64,000 nucleotides of DNA from Flavobacteriales bacterium (GTDB lineage Bacteria; Bacteroidota; Bacteroidia; Flavobacteriales_F; PHOS-HE28): contig JADKAN010000001.1 in assembly GCA_016719225.1 (NCBI GenBank), positions 496,001 to 560,000 on the forward strand, in the 5' to 3' direction. This document shows, piece by piece, positions 42,990 through 51,286 of this stretch. Position numbers and translations under genes: made by a program. Numbering within the stretch: position 1 is the stretch's first letter; the number at the start of each line of letters is the position of its first letter. The notes below the pieces were generated by a model. That model was not told the DNA's origin and searched no databases. It was given only the letters and a program-made list of their open reading frames with translations.

Positions 42990-43754
42990 TCACCGTTTCG
43001 AAGGATCCAGCCGGAACATAATGTCCAGTTTCATGATGCTGCGGACCAATTGGTCCCCCTTCACGGCCGGTTTCCAGCATAGCGTGCGCACCAGCCGCAT
43101 GGCTTCCGCATCGCAACCGCCGCCCAGGAAGTTCAGGGTGCGCAGGTTGCTTACGCTGCCGGTGGTCTCCACCACGAATTCAATGGTCACCTTTCCTTGG
43201 ATGTCCAAACGGTAGGCTTCCGGCGGATACTTCAGGTTCTGCGCGAGGTAGTTGGGAAGTTGGCGCAGGCCGCCATCGATGCGCGGAGTGGCCAAGGTGT
43301 CCGTTCCGCGGTCGGAGTAAAGTGTGTTCGACGCATCCGGCGTGAGCATGCTCTTCAACGGTGGACAATCCTTTTTTTTCGACTGCAGTTTAGCGTATTT
43401 CTTGGCGTTGAACGGGATCATGATACTGTGGTCCTTCTCGAAGGAAGTACCGTTCGCCGAGGCTGGTTTCCAACGGATCATGCGTGCCAACCGAAGCGCT
43501 TCCGCGTCGCAGGCAGGGTCCAGTGGCAGGCTCACGCGCACGTTCTGTACGGAACCATCGGCCAGGATCTTGAAGCTGACCCCCACTTCGCCATTCAGTC
43601 CGGCGGCCAATGCTTCAGGAGGAAAATGCTGTTCCTGTTCCAGCAGCCAGTTCACGGCATCCTTGCCGCCCAGCGGCTCCGGCGCCGTGAAATCCTGGGC
43701 GGAAGCAAAGGTGCCCAGCAGGATAAAAAAGGGGAAGAGGAATTTTCGTGCCAT
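42990..43754 (-). CDS. periplasmic protein with two TonB C-terminal domains
   Basis: A 254-residue exported protein with signal peptide (FLFPFFILLGTFASAQ) and two TonB_C-like repeats: HFPPEALAAGLNGEVGVSFK and YPPEAYRLDIQGKVTIEFVV, each ending near a CDAEA-LVR/LAR-WKPA block. It lacks the N-terminal membrane anchor and Pro-rich spacer of true TonB, so it cannot be a normal energy transducer; a periplasmic adaptor or a receptor-binding decoy is possible. The longer frame to 43937 overlaps the divergent Smr gene. Confidence 0.82.
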   Translation of the reverse strand: MARKFLFPFFILLGTFASAQDFTAPEPLGGKDAVNWLLEQEQHFPPEALAAGLNGEVGVSFKILADGSVQNVRVSLPLDPACDAEALRLARMIRWKPASANGTSFEKDHSIMIPFNAKKYAKLQSKKKDCPPLKSMLTPDASNTLYSDRGTDTLATPRIDGGLRQLPNYLAQNLKYPPEAYRLDIQGKVTIEFVVETTGSVSNLRTLNFLGGGCDAEAMRLVRTLCWKPAVKGDQLVRSIMKLDIMFRLDPSKR

Positions 43755-43761
43755 GGTCCCG

Positions 43762-43769
43762 TAAATTTG
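43762..43769 (+). promoter_or_regulatory. -7 element (TAAATTTG) of Smr gene
   Basis: Exact TAnnTTTG, four bases before the ATG at 43774; leaderless start likely. Confidence 0.6.
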
Positions 43770-43773
43770 CAGC

Positions 43774-44364
43774 ATGGCCGCCAAACTCACCTTCGCTCCG
43801 GGCGATGAGGTTTCCTTCCTGAACGAGGTGGGAGGCGGCATGGTGTTGTCCCTGGTGGGCAGGGACCATGCCAAAGTACGCACGTTGGATGGGTTTGAGT
43901 TCGTCGTGCCGCTGAAAGAACTGGTGATGCGCGCCAAGAATTCAAGCTATGCCGTGAGCGACCATCACGCCCAGTTGCGTGCAAGCGATGACCGCATGAT
44001 GGAGCGCGTCGAGCGGAACAAGGGCCGCGGGGCCTCCATTGCCAACGGGGGCAAAGCACCCAAGCCGGTGGAGGATCCGCAAACAGTGGAGGTGGACCTG
44101 CACCTGCACAAGTTGGTGGAGGATGAAACGAAGTTGAGCCCCAGCGAAAAACTCAGCTTCCAGCTCGATTTTTTTGAGCGACGCTTGAACACAGCTATCC
44201 GCGAGCGTAAAAAGCGCGTCATTGTGATACATGGCGTGGGCGAAGGGGTCCTGCGCGAGGAGGTGCGCAAGACCTTGCAGTTCTACGAGGGTGTACGTTT
44301 TGACGATGCGGACCCCCGCCGCTATGGGCAAGGCGCCACGGCGATCGAGATCTTGCACTACTAG
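43774..44364 (+). CDS. Smr/MutS2-domain protein
   Basis: A 196-residue protein with an N-terminal SH3-like beta part (FAPGDEVSFLNEVGGGMVLS, VRTLDGFEFVVPLKELV) and a C-terminal Smr domain (VEVDLHLHKLVEDE, RVIVIHGVGEGVLREEVRK), the nuclease or nucleic-acid-binding module of MutS2. The TGxG-like loop is IHGVGEG, standard for Smr. Similar stand-alone proteins are common in Bacteroidota (DUF2027 type). It precedes the RNase P RNA gene. Target unknown. Confidence 0.88.
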   Translation: MAAKLTFAPGDEVSFLNEVGGGMVLSLVGRDHAKVRTLDGFEFVVPLKELVMRAKNSSYAVSDHHAQLRASDDRMMERVERNKGRGASIANGGKAPKPVEDPQTVEVDLHLHKLVEDETKLSPSEKLSFQLDFFERRLNTAIRERKKRVIVIHGVGEGVLREEVRKTLQFYEGVRFDDADPRRYGQGATAIEILHY

Positions 44365-44435
44365 TTTTTGCTAAGGGGTTCAAGGTGGCGACCCTAAAGG
44401 AGGATCGGAAAGCCGGCTAAAAAGTTCTTTCACAT

Positions 44436-44835
44436 CCTGCGCACTGCTCCGCCGTTCTTTCCGCCGCAAGGCGGGGAGGGAGGAAAGTCCGGGCAGCAAA
44501 GGGCACCGTGCTTCCTAACGGGAAGGAGCGCCGCTGGTGACGGCGGCGCTATGGAAAGTGCCACAGAAAGGGAAACCGCCGACCCGTCGTAAGGCGGAGG
44601 TAAGGATGAAAAGGTGGAGTAAGAGCCCACCAGTGTTCCGCGTGAGCGGGGCAGCTTGATAAACCCCACGGGCTGAAAGACCAAATAAGCTGGAACGCCT
44701 GCCGCAAGGCAGGCTAAGCGCGGCCCGCGTGATCCAGCGGGTAGGTCGATAGAGGCTGTGCGTGAGCACGGTCCCAGATAGATGGCGGAGGTCCGCCGCA
44801 AGGTGGATACAGGATCCGGCTTATAGGTGCGCAGG
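44436..44835 (+). ncRNA. rnpB: RNase P RNA, bacterial type A
   Basis: The catalytic RNA that trims tRNA 5' leaders. Conserved region I is GGAGGAAAGTCCGGGC (44474 on) and the 3' conserved block is AGATAGATGG and ACAGGATCCGGCTTA. P1 is closed by CCTGCGCA (44436-44443) pairing with TGCGCAGG (44828-44835). Many side stems (for example CCTGCCGCAAGGCAGG) are recognisable. A terminator lies 9 bases on. Any open frames across this stretch are shadows. Confidence 0.95.
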
Positions 44836-44844
44836 TTTTATTGC

Positions 44845-44875
44845 AAAGGCCCCGGCAGAAATGCCGGGGCCTTTT
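44845..44875 (+). terminator. terminator of RNase P RNA
   Basis: AAAGGCCCCGGCA-GAAA-TGCCGGGGCCTTTT: long stem, GAAA tetraloop and T run. Confidence 0.92.
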
Positions 44876-44967
44876 GCGTTTCAATGCGGAAGCACGCCCT
44901 AGGTTTTGGCGGGTCCATTCCAAATAGGCTGCCTGTTCGTAAGGAAAGCCCCTGTCAAGGACGGTGT

Positions 44968-46158
44968 TCACCTACTCACATGATCATACGGCACATACCC
45001 TTCCCACTTCCAAGGCGTGCACGTATCCCCAATTACTTTTTCCAATAGCTCCTTGAACAGCGCTTCCCCGTTCTCGCTGTTACAAATGATGATCACCGAA
45101 ATCCCTTTGTCAACGAAGTTGATGTTGTAGTTCCTCCACGCATCGCTGTGTCCTTCTTTGAAGAAAGCTCTTCCGTAGTTGCAATCCAGAAGGCCCCAGC
45201 CCAGGCCGTAGGAGAGGCCGATCGCGTCGTTCTCCGTTGTTGTCCCATCCGTTATTGTGGGGAACTGGAACTTGGAATTGATCGTGATCTGTGGAGTGGT
45301 CATTTCGGCAAACGTCTCTGCGCTCAGGAGCTTTCCCTGCAAGAGGGCGGAGATGAATATGGAATAGTCGGCGATGGTCGTCACCAAGGAGCCGGCTGCA
45401 TTGGGTGTGTTCCGCGGCTTTTTGATGATCACCCTGCCGTCATTCAGATGGCCGATGGCCACATTGGTGCCAAAGCTGTCATGCCAAGTGTAACCGGTCC
45501 GGAGCATATGGAGGGGAATGAAGATCTGCTCTTTCGCCAGCTCCTCCACGTTCTTTCCAGTGATGTCCTCCACGGCGAGTTGCAGGAACTTGATGCCTTC
45601 GCCGGAATAGGCATAGCGACTTCCCGGGGAGAAATGGATCTTCAGCGTTCCGAGCGTGTCCAGCTCGCCGGTGGTGGGGTGGATGTAGCGGTTGTTCGGC
45701 AGTCCGGTGGTGTGGCTCAGGCACATGCGCGCGGTGATCGTCTTGTATGGATCGTCGGTGGCGAGTTCAGCGTAATCCTCGTATTCGGTCAGTGGCTTCT
45801 TGAGGTATTCGTAGAGCGGTTTGTCGAGGTCGATCGTTCCTTGGTCCTTCAGCTTCATCACCAAGACCGCGAAGACCGCCTTGCTGAAGGATGCTGCGTA
45901 ATTGATCGTCGCGGTATCCAACAACTCCTTGCGGGGCCTGTTCCGATAGCCATAGGCGTTGACATAGACCGGTGCGCCGTCATTCAAGATCGCAAGACTG
46001 AGCCCATCGACCTTGGCCGGATCCATGAGCGAAAGCACGATGTGATCTATTTCAGTCGGGCTGATCACCGAACCGTCCAGCTTGTGGATCTCTCCGTGCT
46101 GGGCGAATGTTGCATGCGTCGATAGAAGAAAGGCCAGCGACAGGAGGTTCAGTTTCAT
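44968..46158 (-). CDS. secreted serine hydrolase (beta-lactamase/class C-like)
   Basis: A 396-residue exported protein of the serine beta-lactamase-like family (D,D-peptidase/esterase fold). Signal peptide LLSLAFLLSTHATFAQ; SxxK motif in YAASFSKAVF; YAYSGEGIKFLQ at the Tyr motif (YSG in place of YSN); EGHSDAW at the HxG position. Such proteins hydrolyse esters or D-amino peptides; substrate unknown. It follows a palindromic spacer and is monocistronic. Confidence 0.87.
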   Translation of the reverse strand: MKLNLLSLAFLLSTHATFAQHGEIHKLDGSVISPTEIDHIVLSLMDPAKVDGLSLAILNDGAPVYVNAYGYRNRPRKELLDTATINYAASFSKAVFAVLVMKLKDQGTIDLDKPLYEYLKKPLTEYEDYAELATDDPYKTITARMCLSHTTGLPNNRYIHPTTGELDTLGTLKIHFSPGSRYAYSGEGIKFLQLAVEDITGKNVEELAKEQIFIPLHMLRTGYTWHDSFGTNVAIGHLNDGRVIIKKPRNTPNAAGSLVTTIADYSIFISALLQGKLLSAETFAEMTTPQITINSKFQFPTITDGTTTENDAIGLSYGLGWGLLDCNYGRAFFKEGHSDAWRNYNINFVDKGISVIIICNSENGEALFKELLEKVIGDTCTPWKWEGYVPYDHVSR

Positions 46159-46240
46159 CGCTGCAATTTATTCCGTGCAGCGTTACCCGCGAATGCTCGC
46201 ATTCGGGAAACGCGAGTTCGTGCGGAGGGCGGGAAATGCC

Positions 46241-46283
46241 GTTCTTGTGCGACCCCGGCCATGAGCCGGGATCGCACAAGAAC
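46241..46283. repeat. 43-base near-perfect palindrome
   Basis: GTTCTTGTGCGA pairs perfectly with TCGCACAAGAAC, and an inner CCCGGC/GCCGGG extends the stem past one mismatch to a five-base loop. No T run follows, so it does not look like a terminator. It lies between the GNAT remnant and the serine hydrolase gene. Confidence 0.75.
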
Positions 46284-46317
46284 GCTGTCCGAGATCACCA
46301 ATAGTCAGAGGGACAAC

Positions 46318-46883
46318 TCATCCCAACACCGACCTCCGCATATCAAACGCCAAACCGATGTATTCCTTTCCGTTGAAGCCGAATTCATCGATCACCTCCC
46401 AACCCAGCTTTTTGGTGTGGGCCTTGGTAGAGACTTTGTTCACCTTGTTGATGAAGGTGACGGAGATGGGATACACCTTCACGAACTCGATCCCATTTCC
46501 TCGAAGAGCTGGTTCAGTAGGCCGGTGCCCCGATACGGGATGTCGATACACACCGGGCCATACTGGAAGCTGTTCTCCGTGGTGAGGACGCCGCCTTGGA
46601 AGCTCAGCTGCGGAAAACGGGATACCATGAATTTGAAGATCTCCCATTGCTCGAAGTACTTCCAACTTGCAGCGAAGGCATAGGCGATGATGCCCCCCTC
46701 GGCATTGGTCGCAATGAAGATCCCGTTCTGCTGGATCACTTCCTCGATCTGCTCCGCGGTGAAGGGCGTGGTGACAAAGCCCCGCTTCCTCTCTTCTTCA
46801 CTCAAGTTATTGTACAAGTACTTCTCTTGCAGGGCCAAGATGCCCGGGATATCAGTGGCGGTGCCTATGCTTGTCTTGATCAT
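46318..46883 (-). pseudogene. GNAT-family acetyltransferase, frameshifted
   Basis: Two overlapping frames make one acetyltransferase. The first (from the ATG at 46883) gives ATDIPGILALQEKYLYNNLS to YGPVCIDIPYRGTGLLNQLF (acetyl-CoA site YRGTGLL), then hits a stop at 46479-46481. The second frame carries the rest: SVTFINKVNKVSTKAHTKKL, GWEVIDEF, EYIGLAFDMR. The shift is near 46485-46500, by the codons for LFEEM. The whole would be about 188 residues, a normal GNAT. Either a real single-base indel or an assembly error at AAATGGG. A loose terminator-like stem lies at 47056-47085 upstream. Confidence 0.75.
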
Positions 46884-47055
46884 GATGGCTGGCACTGGCT
46901 TTACATGGAACTTGATGGATGAAGGAGAGTCCAGGATCTGCGGTTCAGTTGTGCATGCAGAATTGTGCGTTGTGCAAGATAGCGGGCGATCAAAATATGG
47001 GCATGGGGGCCGACGCTCCCTTCCGCGTGGCGGATGGAAGGGTCCGATCAAAATC

Positions 47056-47085
47056 GAAGGCCCCGGCAGAAAAGCCGGGGTCTTC
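47056..47085 (-). terminator. weak terminator after the sigma-factor partner gene
   Basis: GAAGGCCCCGGC/GCCGGGGTCTTC stem with one wobble pair and no strong T run, 27 bases after the stop at 47113. Confidence 0.4.
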
Positions 47086-47112
47086 CACCCTCATGGAAAG
47101 CTGGCATTCTGA

Positions 47113-47772
47113 TCACTCTTTTTTGAACGCCTCCATTTCTTCATAGAAATTCATTGCCTTCAGAACAGATCCTCCGCCGGACCCTGCGATCATGTTCCGG
47201 AACCACTTCTTCCCCAAGTTTTCAGGCTTGTGCATTTTGTAGAGCCAATAGCTCAAGTAGGTGAATGAACCTGTCAGGAGTACTTGGAAGATGATGTATC
47301 CAACCCCGACATCCTGCGGGAACCACGCATTGCTCAAGTAGAACGTGGTATAGAAGGGAAACTGTAGGCACATGCCCTTTGCGTGCTTGATGATAGAGAG
47401 TTGCAGGCGAGCGAGCTGCTGTTGGATCTCTATCACACTACCGTTGTAGTTGATGTTGTTCGCCCACGCGAGGTGTTTGATGTAGTCCGCAAAGCCTTTC
47501 GCATTCACAACGGCGATCACTGAAAGGGAAATGATGAAGTAGTTCCACGCGGAAGAATAGTGGGAGATCGCATGGACCAAGGCGTACCCCAAGAGCAAGA
47601 GGAAGAGGGCGAAAGCAACAATGCCTGCTGTCTTCAATTTGATCAAAGCGTTCAAGGAGCGCTGCGCCCGTTGGTCAATTATTTCCTTAAGAAGGAACTG
47701 GTTGATCGCCAACGTTTGCTCGAGCTTCCCGTTCTGTGCCTTCCAGAGGCTGATCAGTTCTGCGTTCTCCAT
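47113..47772 (-). CDS. membrane protein paired with an ECF sigma factor
   Basis: A 219-residue protein with a cytosolic N-terminus (about 1-45, basic and Gln-rich: KLEQTLAINQFLLKEIIDQR) and about four membrane segments (AGIVAFALFLLLLGYALVHA; FIISLSVIAVV; a third near FYLSNAW; VGYIIFQVLLTGSFTYLSYW). It starts one base after the ECF sigma gene stop. Position suggests an anti-sigma or sensor partner, but there is no zinc-binding anti-sigma motif or FecR domain. Recognised only by context. Confidence 0.72.
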   Translation of the reverse strand: MENAELISLWKAQNGKLEQTLAINQFLLKEIIDQRAQRSLNALIKLKTAGIVAFALFLLLLGYALVHAISHYSSAWNYFIISLSVIAVVNAKGFADYIKHLAWANNINYNGSVIEIQQQLARLQLSIIKHAKGMCLQFPFYTTFYLSNAWFPQDVGVGYIIFQVLLTGSFTYLSYWLYKMHKPENLGKKWFRNMIAGSGGGSVLKAMNFYEEMEAFKKE

Positions 47773-47773
47773 C

Positions 47774-48286
47774 TTATTGGTTATTGGCTTGCGTGAATTT
47801 TTCTTTCAGGATGTGCTTGATACGCCCGATCTTGGTGGCCACATTGGTTTCTGAGATGCCGATGATGTGTGCGATCTCCTTGTGGGGCCTTTCCTCCAAG
47901 TAGAGGATCATCAATGCCTTGTCCAGGTCGTTCAATTGTTGGATCATCCGATCCAAAGTGCTTAGCTCGCTTTCCTTATCTTCCGGGCTGTCCGAGCCCT
48001 TCAGGTTGATGACCCCTTCGGTCAAGGGATCCGAGATCCGCTTCCTGCTGGTTTCTTTTCGGTAGAACGAGATGGCCACGTTCAGGGCGATCCGGTACAT
48101 CCAGGTGGTATGCTTGAACCGGTCATCGTAGCCGCCGAATGACTTCCAGAGCTGGATGATGATCTCCTGAACCAGGTCTTTGCGGTCCTCGCTGTTCTTG
48201 CAATAGGAGTTGGCCACGCGATAGATGATCCCCTTGTTCGCTTCGATAATGGCCATGAAGCGGCTGGATCCGTCAATGCTGGCCAT
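47774..48286 (-). CDS. ECF (RpoE-like) sigma factor
   Basis: A 170-residue group IV sigma factor. Region 2 shows YRVANSYCKNSEDRKDLVQE and TWMYRIALNVAISFYRK (-10 recognition), region 4 shows LDKALMILYLEERPHKEIAH and GISETNVATKIGRIK (helix-turn-helix). It leads a two-gene unit with the membrane protein above. ECF factors of this kind respond to surface or envelope signals; the regulon is unknown. An internal ATG at 48256 is an alternative start. Confidence 0.92.
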   Translation of the reverse strand: MASIDGSSRFMAIIEANKGIIYRVANSYCKNSEDRKDLVQEIIIQLWKSFGGYDDRFKHTTWMYRIALNVAISFYRKETSRKRISDPLTEGVINLKGSDSPEDKESELSTLDRMIQQLNDLDKALMILYLEERPHKEIAHIIGISETNVATKIGRIKHILKEKFTQANNQ

Positions 48287-48470
48287 TGCTCGTCATATTC
48301 AGCGTGTCAACGAGCAGTGGTTGTTGGTCTGAATTCGGTTTTGAAGCCTGCTCGTGTTGCTCAGGATAATAGAAGTAGACGTTCCTTGTCACCGATATTC
48401 CGCAGCCCATGGTCATGGTCAGTACCGCAAGAAGTGCAGTGCCATAGCGATCCGTTCTTGGGGTTCCCAT
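48273..48470 (-). CDS. possible small lipoprotein or exported peptide
   Basis: A 65-residue frame with a short basic start, a hydrophobic stretch (ALLAVLTMTMGC) and a polar remainder (YFYYPEQHEQ). Its end overlaps the ECF sigma gene start by 14 bases, which would allow coupling. The lipobox is poor. Support is weak. Confidence 0.25.
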   Translation of the reverse strand: MGTPRTDRYGTALLAVLTMTMGCGISVTRNVYFYYPEQHEQASKPNSDQQPLLVDTLNMTSNGQH

Positions 48471-48783
48471 CTGCTTGAAGAGCCGCGTTCAAGAAGCCGT
48501 TCATTCCATTATTCGCAGAAGGGGTCGGAATATCACAGTTCGTCAAAACTATTGTGGGGAGCTTCATTCCCGCAGGGTCACGGAAAGAGGATCTGGCGGA
48601 GGTATGATGCACATGCTCAGCATTTTGCCGAATGTGTTTCCGCTCAGGGCCTTTGACCCGGCACATACTGTAATGCCCTAACTCCAACGGCCCCGCACAA
48701 ATCGCGACCGTGCTGATCGTAAAGGATGGTCCTTTCCTCCTTTATCACACGGGTGCTCTTGACCCGATCCGCGAACTTCACAC
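48471..48783. other. intergenic, no confident gene
   Basis: About 310 bases between the sigma-factor unit and the PETase-like gene. Short minus-strand frames exist (for example one beginning VKFADRVKSTRVIKEERTI near 48783) but none shows a family or a start signal that I trust. It may hold regulatory DNA for the sigma factor. Confidence 0.4.
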
Positions 48784-49935
48784 TTAAAGCACAATGAACT
48801 TGGTCTGTTCCGAGGCACGATCCGTGATCACGTTCATCAGGTATAGCCCGGGAGGCAGATCCCGAACATCAATATTCGTCGTTCGCGCTTCCACACGTCC
48901 ACTGGAGACCTTTTCACCAGTGACCGAGCGGATCTCATAGGTTGTTCGCTCGCTGATCCGCGCAACGTTGATGTTAATGCTTCCTTCACAGGGACTGGGG
49001 TAGAGCTGATAGGAGACGTGGCTATCCATAGCTATGTCATTGATACGGGTAGGGATATCCGGGCACGTGATATTGGTGAGATAGTTGGACGCCACGGACG
49101 GCGTATCAAGCAATAAGGGGCAATAGCACGCATCGTCAAGAAGGAATTGTTTGAGCCAGGAGAGGCCGATCTTACCGACATATCCTTGGCCTCCTGTTGG
49201 ACTGTTGGCTACTTCATGATCAGCATTCTCTATTTCAAAGATCAACTTGCTCGTTGTTTCCGGTGTCAGGTCGTAATGGATATCGGCATGTGCTGCCGGT
49301 GGTGCAATTACATCGTTCTCCGCACTGAAGATCAATACAGGGACAGGGTGATCCAGGTCAGCAGCGGTGGTCTGGGTATCCAGCCAAGGACAGAGCGCCA
49401 TAACGGCCTTTAAGGTCGGGTCAGCGGTCGCGGCAAGTTGTGCACCGCCACCACCCATGGACCAACCACCAACTGCGATCTTATCGAGGTCCAAACTGCC
49501 GAAGAGCGGAGACCCGGATCTCGTGTTCTCCTCCGTTATGGTTACGATCGCATCCAGTAGGGCATCTCTTCTATCATAAGGATCAGCAAAGAGGCTATTG
49601 GTGCCTATGGTCATGGTCACAATGCCATGCGAGGCCAAGAATGGACCCCAATCCTGGATCGATGATTGAAAGGATATGAATCCGGGAACCATCGCAATGC
49701 TTGCAAAAGGGGGCGTTGCGTTCGTCGGGTAGTAGAGGGTAGCTCCCGCATAGTCCGGGCCATTTCTCAAGCCGTTGGACTCGGTGAGGGTAGCTACACT
49801 GTAGATCCCCGGGTCAGTTATGGAGTCCAGTGTCAACGGGTCGCAGCTCTGGGCTATGCTGGTACCAGCAAACAATGACAGACAAAGGAGGAGGTACGTT
49901 CCTCTAGCGTGGACACACTGCTTGGTTTTGTTCAT
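48784..49935 (-). CDS. PET-hydrolase-like cutinase/alpha-beta hydrolase with T9SS sorting domain
   Basis: A 383-residue secreted polyester-hydrolase-like enzyme. After the signal peptide (LLLCLSLFAGTSIAQ) the catalytic domain follows the cutinase/PETase line: YPTNATPPFASIAMVPGF (oxyanion Phe86), SSIQDWGPFLASHGIV, GGWSMGGGGAQ (Ser159), CPWLD (Trp184), SAENDVIAP (Asp208) and ADHEVANSP (His240). Each block aligns with IsPETase, though the active-site disulfide cysteines are replaced (Ala205, Val242). A type A T9SS C-terminal domain (about 308-383, ending LPPGLYLMNVITD) routes it to the cell surface. Bacteroidota PET esterases with this layout are known. The frame to 50007 adds an unlikely leader. 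PET activity is inference. Confidence 0.88.
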   Translation of the reverse strand: MNKTKQCVHARGTYLLLCLSLFAGTSIAQSCDPLTLDSITDPGIYSVATLTESNGLRNGPDYAGATLYYPTNATPPFASIAMVPGFISFQSSIQDWGPFLASHGIVTMTIGTNSLFADPYDRRDALLDAIVTITEENTRSGSPLFGSLDLDKIAVGGWSMGGGGAQLAATADPTLKAVMALCPWLDTQTTAADLDHPVPVLIFSAENDVIAPPAAHADIHYDLTPETTSKLIFEIENADHEVANSPTGGQGYVGKIGLSWLKQFLLDDACYCPLLLDTPSVASNYLTNITCPDIPTRINDIAMDSHVSYQLYPSPCEGSININVARISERTTYEIRSVTGEKVSSGRVEARTTNIDVRDLPPGLYLMNVITDRASEQTKFIVL

Positions 49936-50059
49936 TGCTCTTTGGAACAAGGGTCCAAGATATCGGATGCGTATGGATAGTAGGGCCGGCTCTGTTCCGA
50001 AGATCATGGTCGGTGCGGTCCGAGACGTTCCGGAACGGTGGAGGCGTCGACCCCACGGC

Positions 50060-51238
50060 CTACCTCAACAGCGCGACATAGCCCTTGGCGACCTTACTGT
50101 TCCCTTCCACATCCACATAACTCGCGATCCAGAAGTAGGTGCCTTCCGGAGCATCCTTTCCGTCCCATCCGATCGTCAGGCGGTCCGTTTCAAAGATCAC
50201 TTGGCCCCAACGGTTCCGGATGGTGGTATGGACCGAAACGATCCCTTGGGTCGATATGGGGACGAAGAGGTCGTTCTGGCCATCCTGGTTCGGCGTGAAG
50301 ACATTGGGCAGGTCAAGGGTCAAATTGCAATTCTTAAAGGCAACATGCACGGTATCCACTTCGCTGCAATTGCTTCTGGTCACCCGCACCCAATAGGTTC
50401 CGTCCTCGGTAACGTTGAACGTCGGGTCCGTGGAATTGTCCTGCCACAAGTAGGTTGCATCCGGTGTGCTGGCATGAAGGAGCAATGTGTTGCCCTCGCA
50501 CAAGGTCCTGTCTCCGCCCAGGTCGATGCTGCAGTTGACCAAAGAGGTGTCGTTGCAGTTTTGGCAAAACGAATTGATCAGTCCCGAACTTCCCTCCGGC
50601 GCCGTGGTCACCATGAGCCAATTGTGTGCCGCTTGTTCCGGCGTGGCCGTGAATGAAATTGAATTCGTGGTCCAAGTATTCCCGACGGCGGGAAGGTCCC
50701 CAACATAGTAGTACAGGCCCGGTAAATAGCCGGTATAGATGCTGGGACTGAACGCAGCGTCACTCCCGAACCCTTGGCTTACGTAGTTAAAGGCAAAGGA
50801 ATAGGTCTGGCCCGCGACCAAAGTCGTATCCAAGCGTAGGCCGAAACCCTCGCCTCCAGTTGTCCAAGTTGTGGCATTCCCGATAAAGATGGCGCTGCAG
50901 CCAGCGCCATTGGACGGAGGCGGAATGGTGAGGTCCGCTGTTGGCAGGGCGCCGATCCAGCTGGTGCCATCCCACTGAAGCAGGTCTGCTTGGGTGGATC
51001 CGAGGTTCGCCAGATCACTGCTCGAAACAAAACCAGGTGATGGACCTGCACTTGAAAAACAGGAGTCAACGATGGTTTGGCCGAAGCCGACTGATTCAAC
51101 TAAAAGGAAAAGTAAGGATAGGAACCACTTAGCCTTCCCCGCGGATCCATGAGAGCTAAGTACTAGCGAATGAGGGCTCACACCAAAGGCAGTTGCGCTG
51201 TCGGTGAAGGGGACGTAGAGACCATTCACCATGATCAA
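50060..51238 (-). CDS. T9SS type B cargo protein (CHU_C domain)
   Basis: A protein of up to 392 residues. The C-terminal 85 residues form a gliding-motility-associated type B sorting domain (LPNVFTPNQDGQNDLF, RNRWGQVIFET, GWDGKDAPEGTYFWIASY). Before it is an Ig-like strand block (LCEGNTLLLHASTPDATYLW) and an N-terminal lamin/jelly-roll-like part with aromatic motifs. The hydrophobic signal (KWFLSLLFLLVESVGF) begins only near residue 37, so the true start is probably later and non-ATG, or the N-region is unusually long. It lies beside the PETase-like cargo on the same strand. Binding target unknown. Confidence 0.8.
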   Translation of the reverse strand: MIMVNGLYVPFTDSATAFGVSPHSLVLSSHGSAGKAKWFLSLLFLLVESVGFGQTIVDSCFSSAGPSPGFVSSSDLANLGSTQADLLQWDGTSWIGALPTADLTIPPPSNGAGCSAIFIGNATTWTTGGEGFGLRLDTTLVAGQTYSFAFNYVSQGFGSDAAFSPSIYTGYLPGLYYYVGDLPAVGNTWTTNSISFTATPEQAAHNWLMVTTAPEGSSGLINSFCQNCNDTSLVNCSIDLGGDRTLCEGNTLLLHASTPDATYLWQDNSTDPTFNVTEDGTYWVRVTRSNCSEVDTVHVAFKNCNLTLDLPNVFTPNQDGQNDLFVPISTQGIVSVHTTIRNRWGQVIFETDRLTIGWDGKDAPEGTYFWIASYVDVEGNSKVAKGYVALLR

Positions 51239-51286
51239 CGAGGTGAGTGGTCCATCACCGGTGCTCGATCTCAGGCAAGGACGATA

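Noticed and set aside
42990..43754. Canonical TonB energy transducer
   Set aside because: Has a cleavable signal peptide and two TonB_C repeats but no membrane anchor or Pro-rich spacer.
44430..44971. Open frames across the RNase P RNA gene
   Set aside because: The region matches RNase P RNA conserved blocks and P1 pairing, so the frames are chance.
46318..46665. Separate small gene downstream of the GNAT frame
   Set aside because: Its C-terminal half continues the GNAT fold in another frame, so it is the tail of one broken gene.
48361..48687. 108-codon minus-strand frame upstream of the ECF sigma gene
   Set aside because: His/Asn-rich without recognisable domain, overlaps another frame, no promoter; kept only as intergenic.
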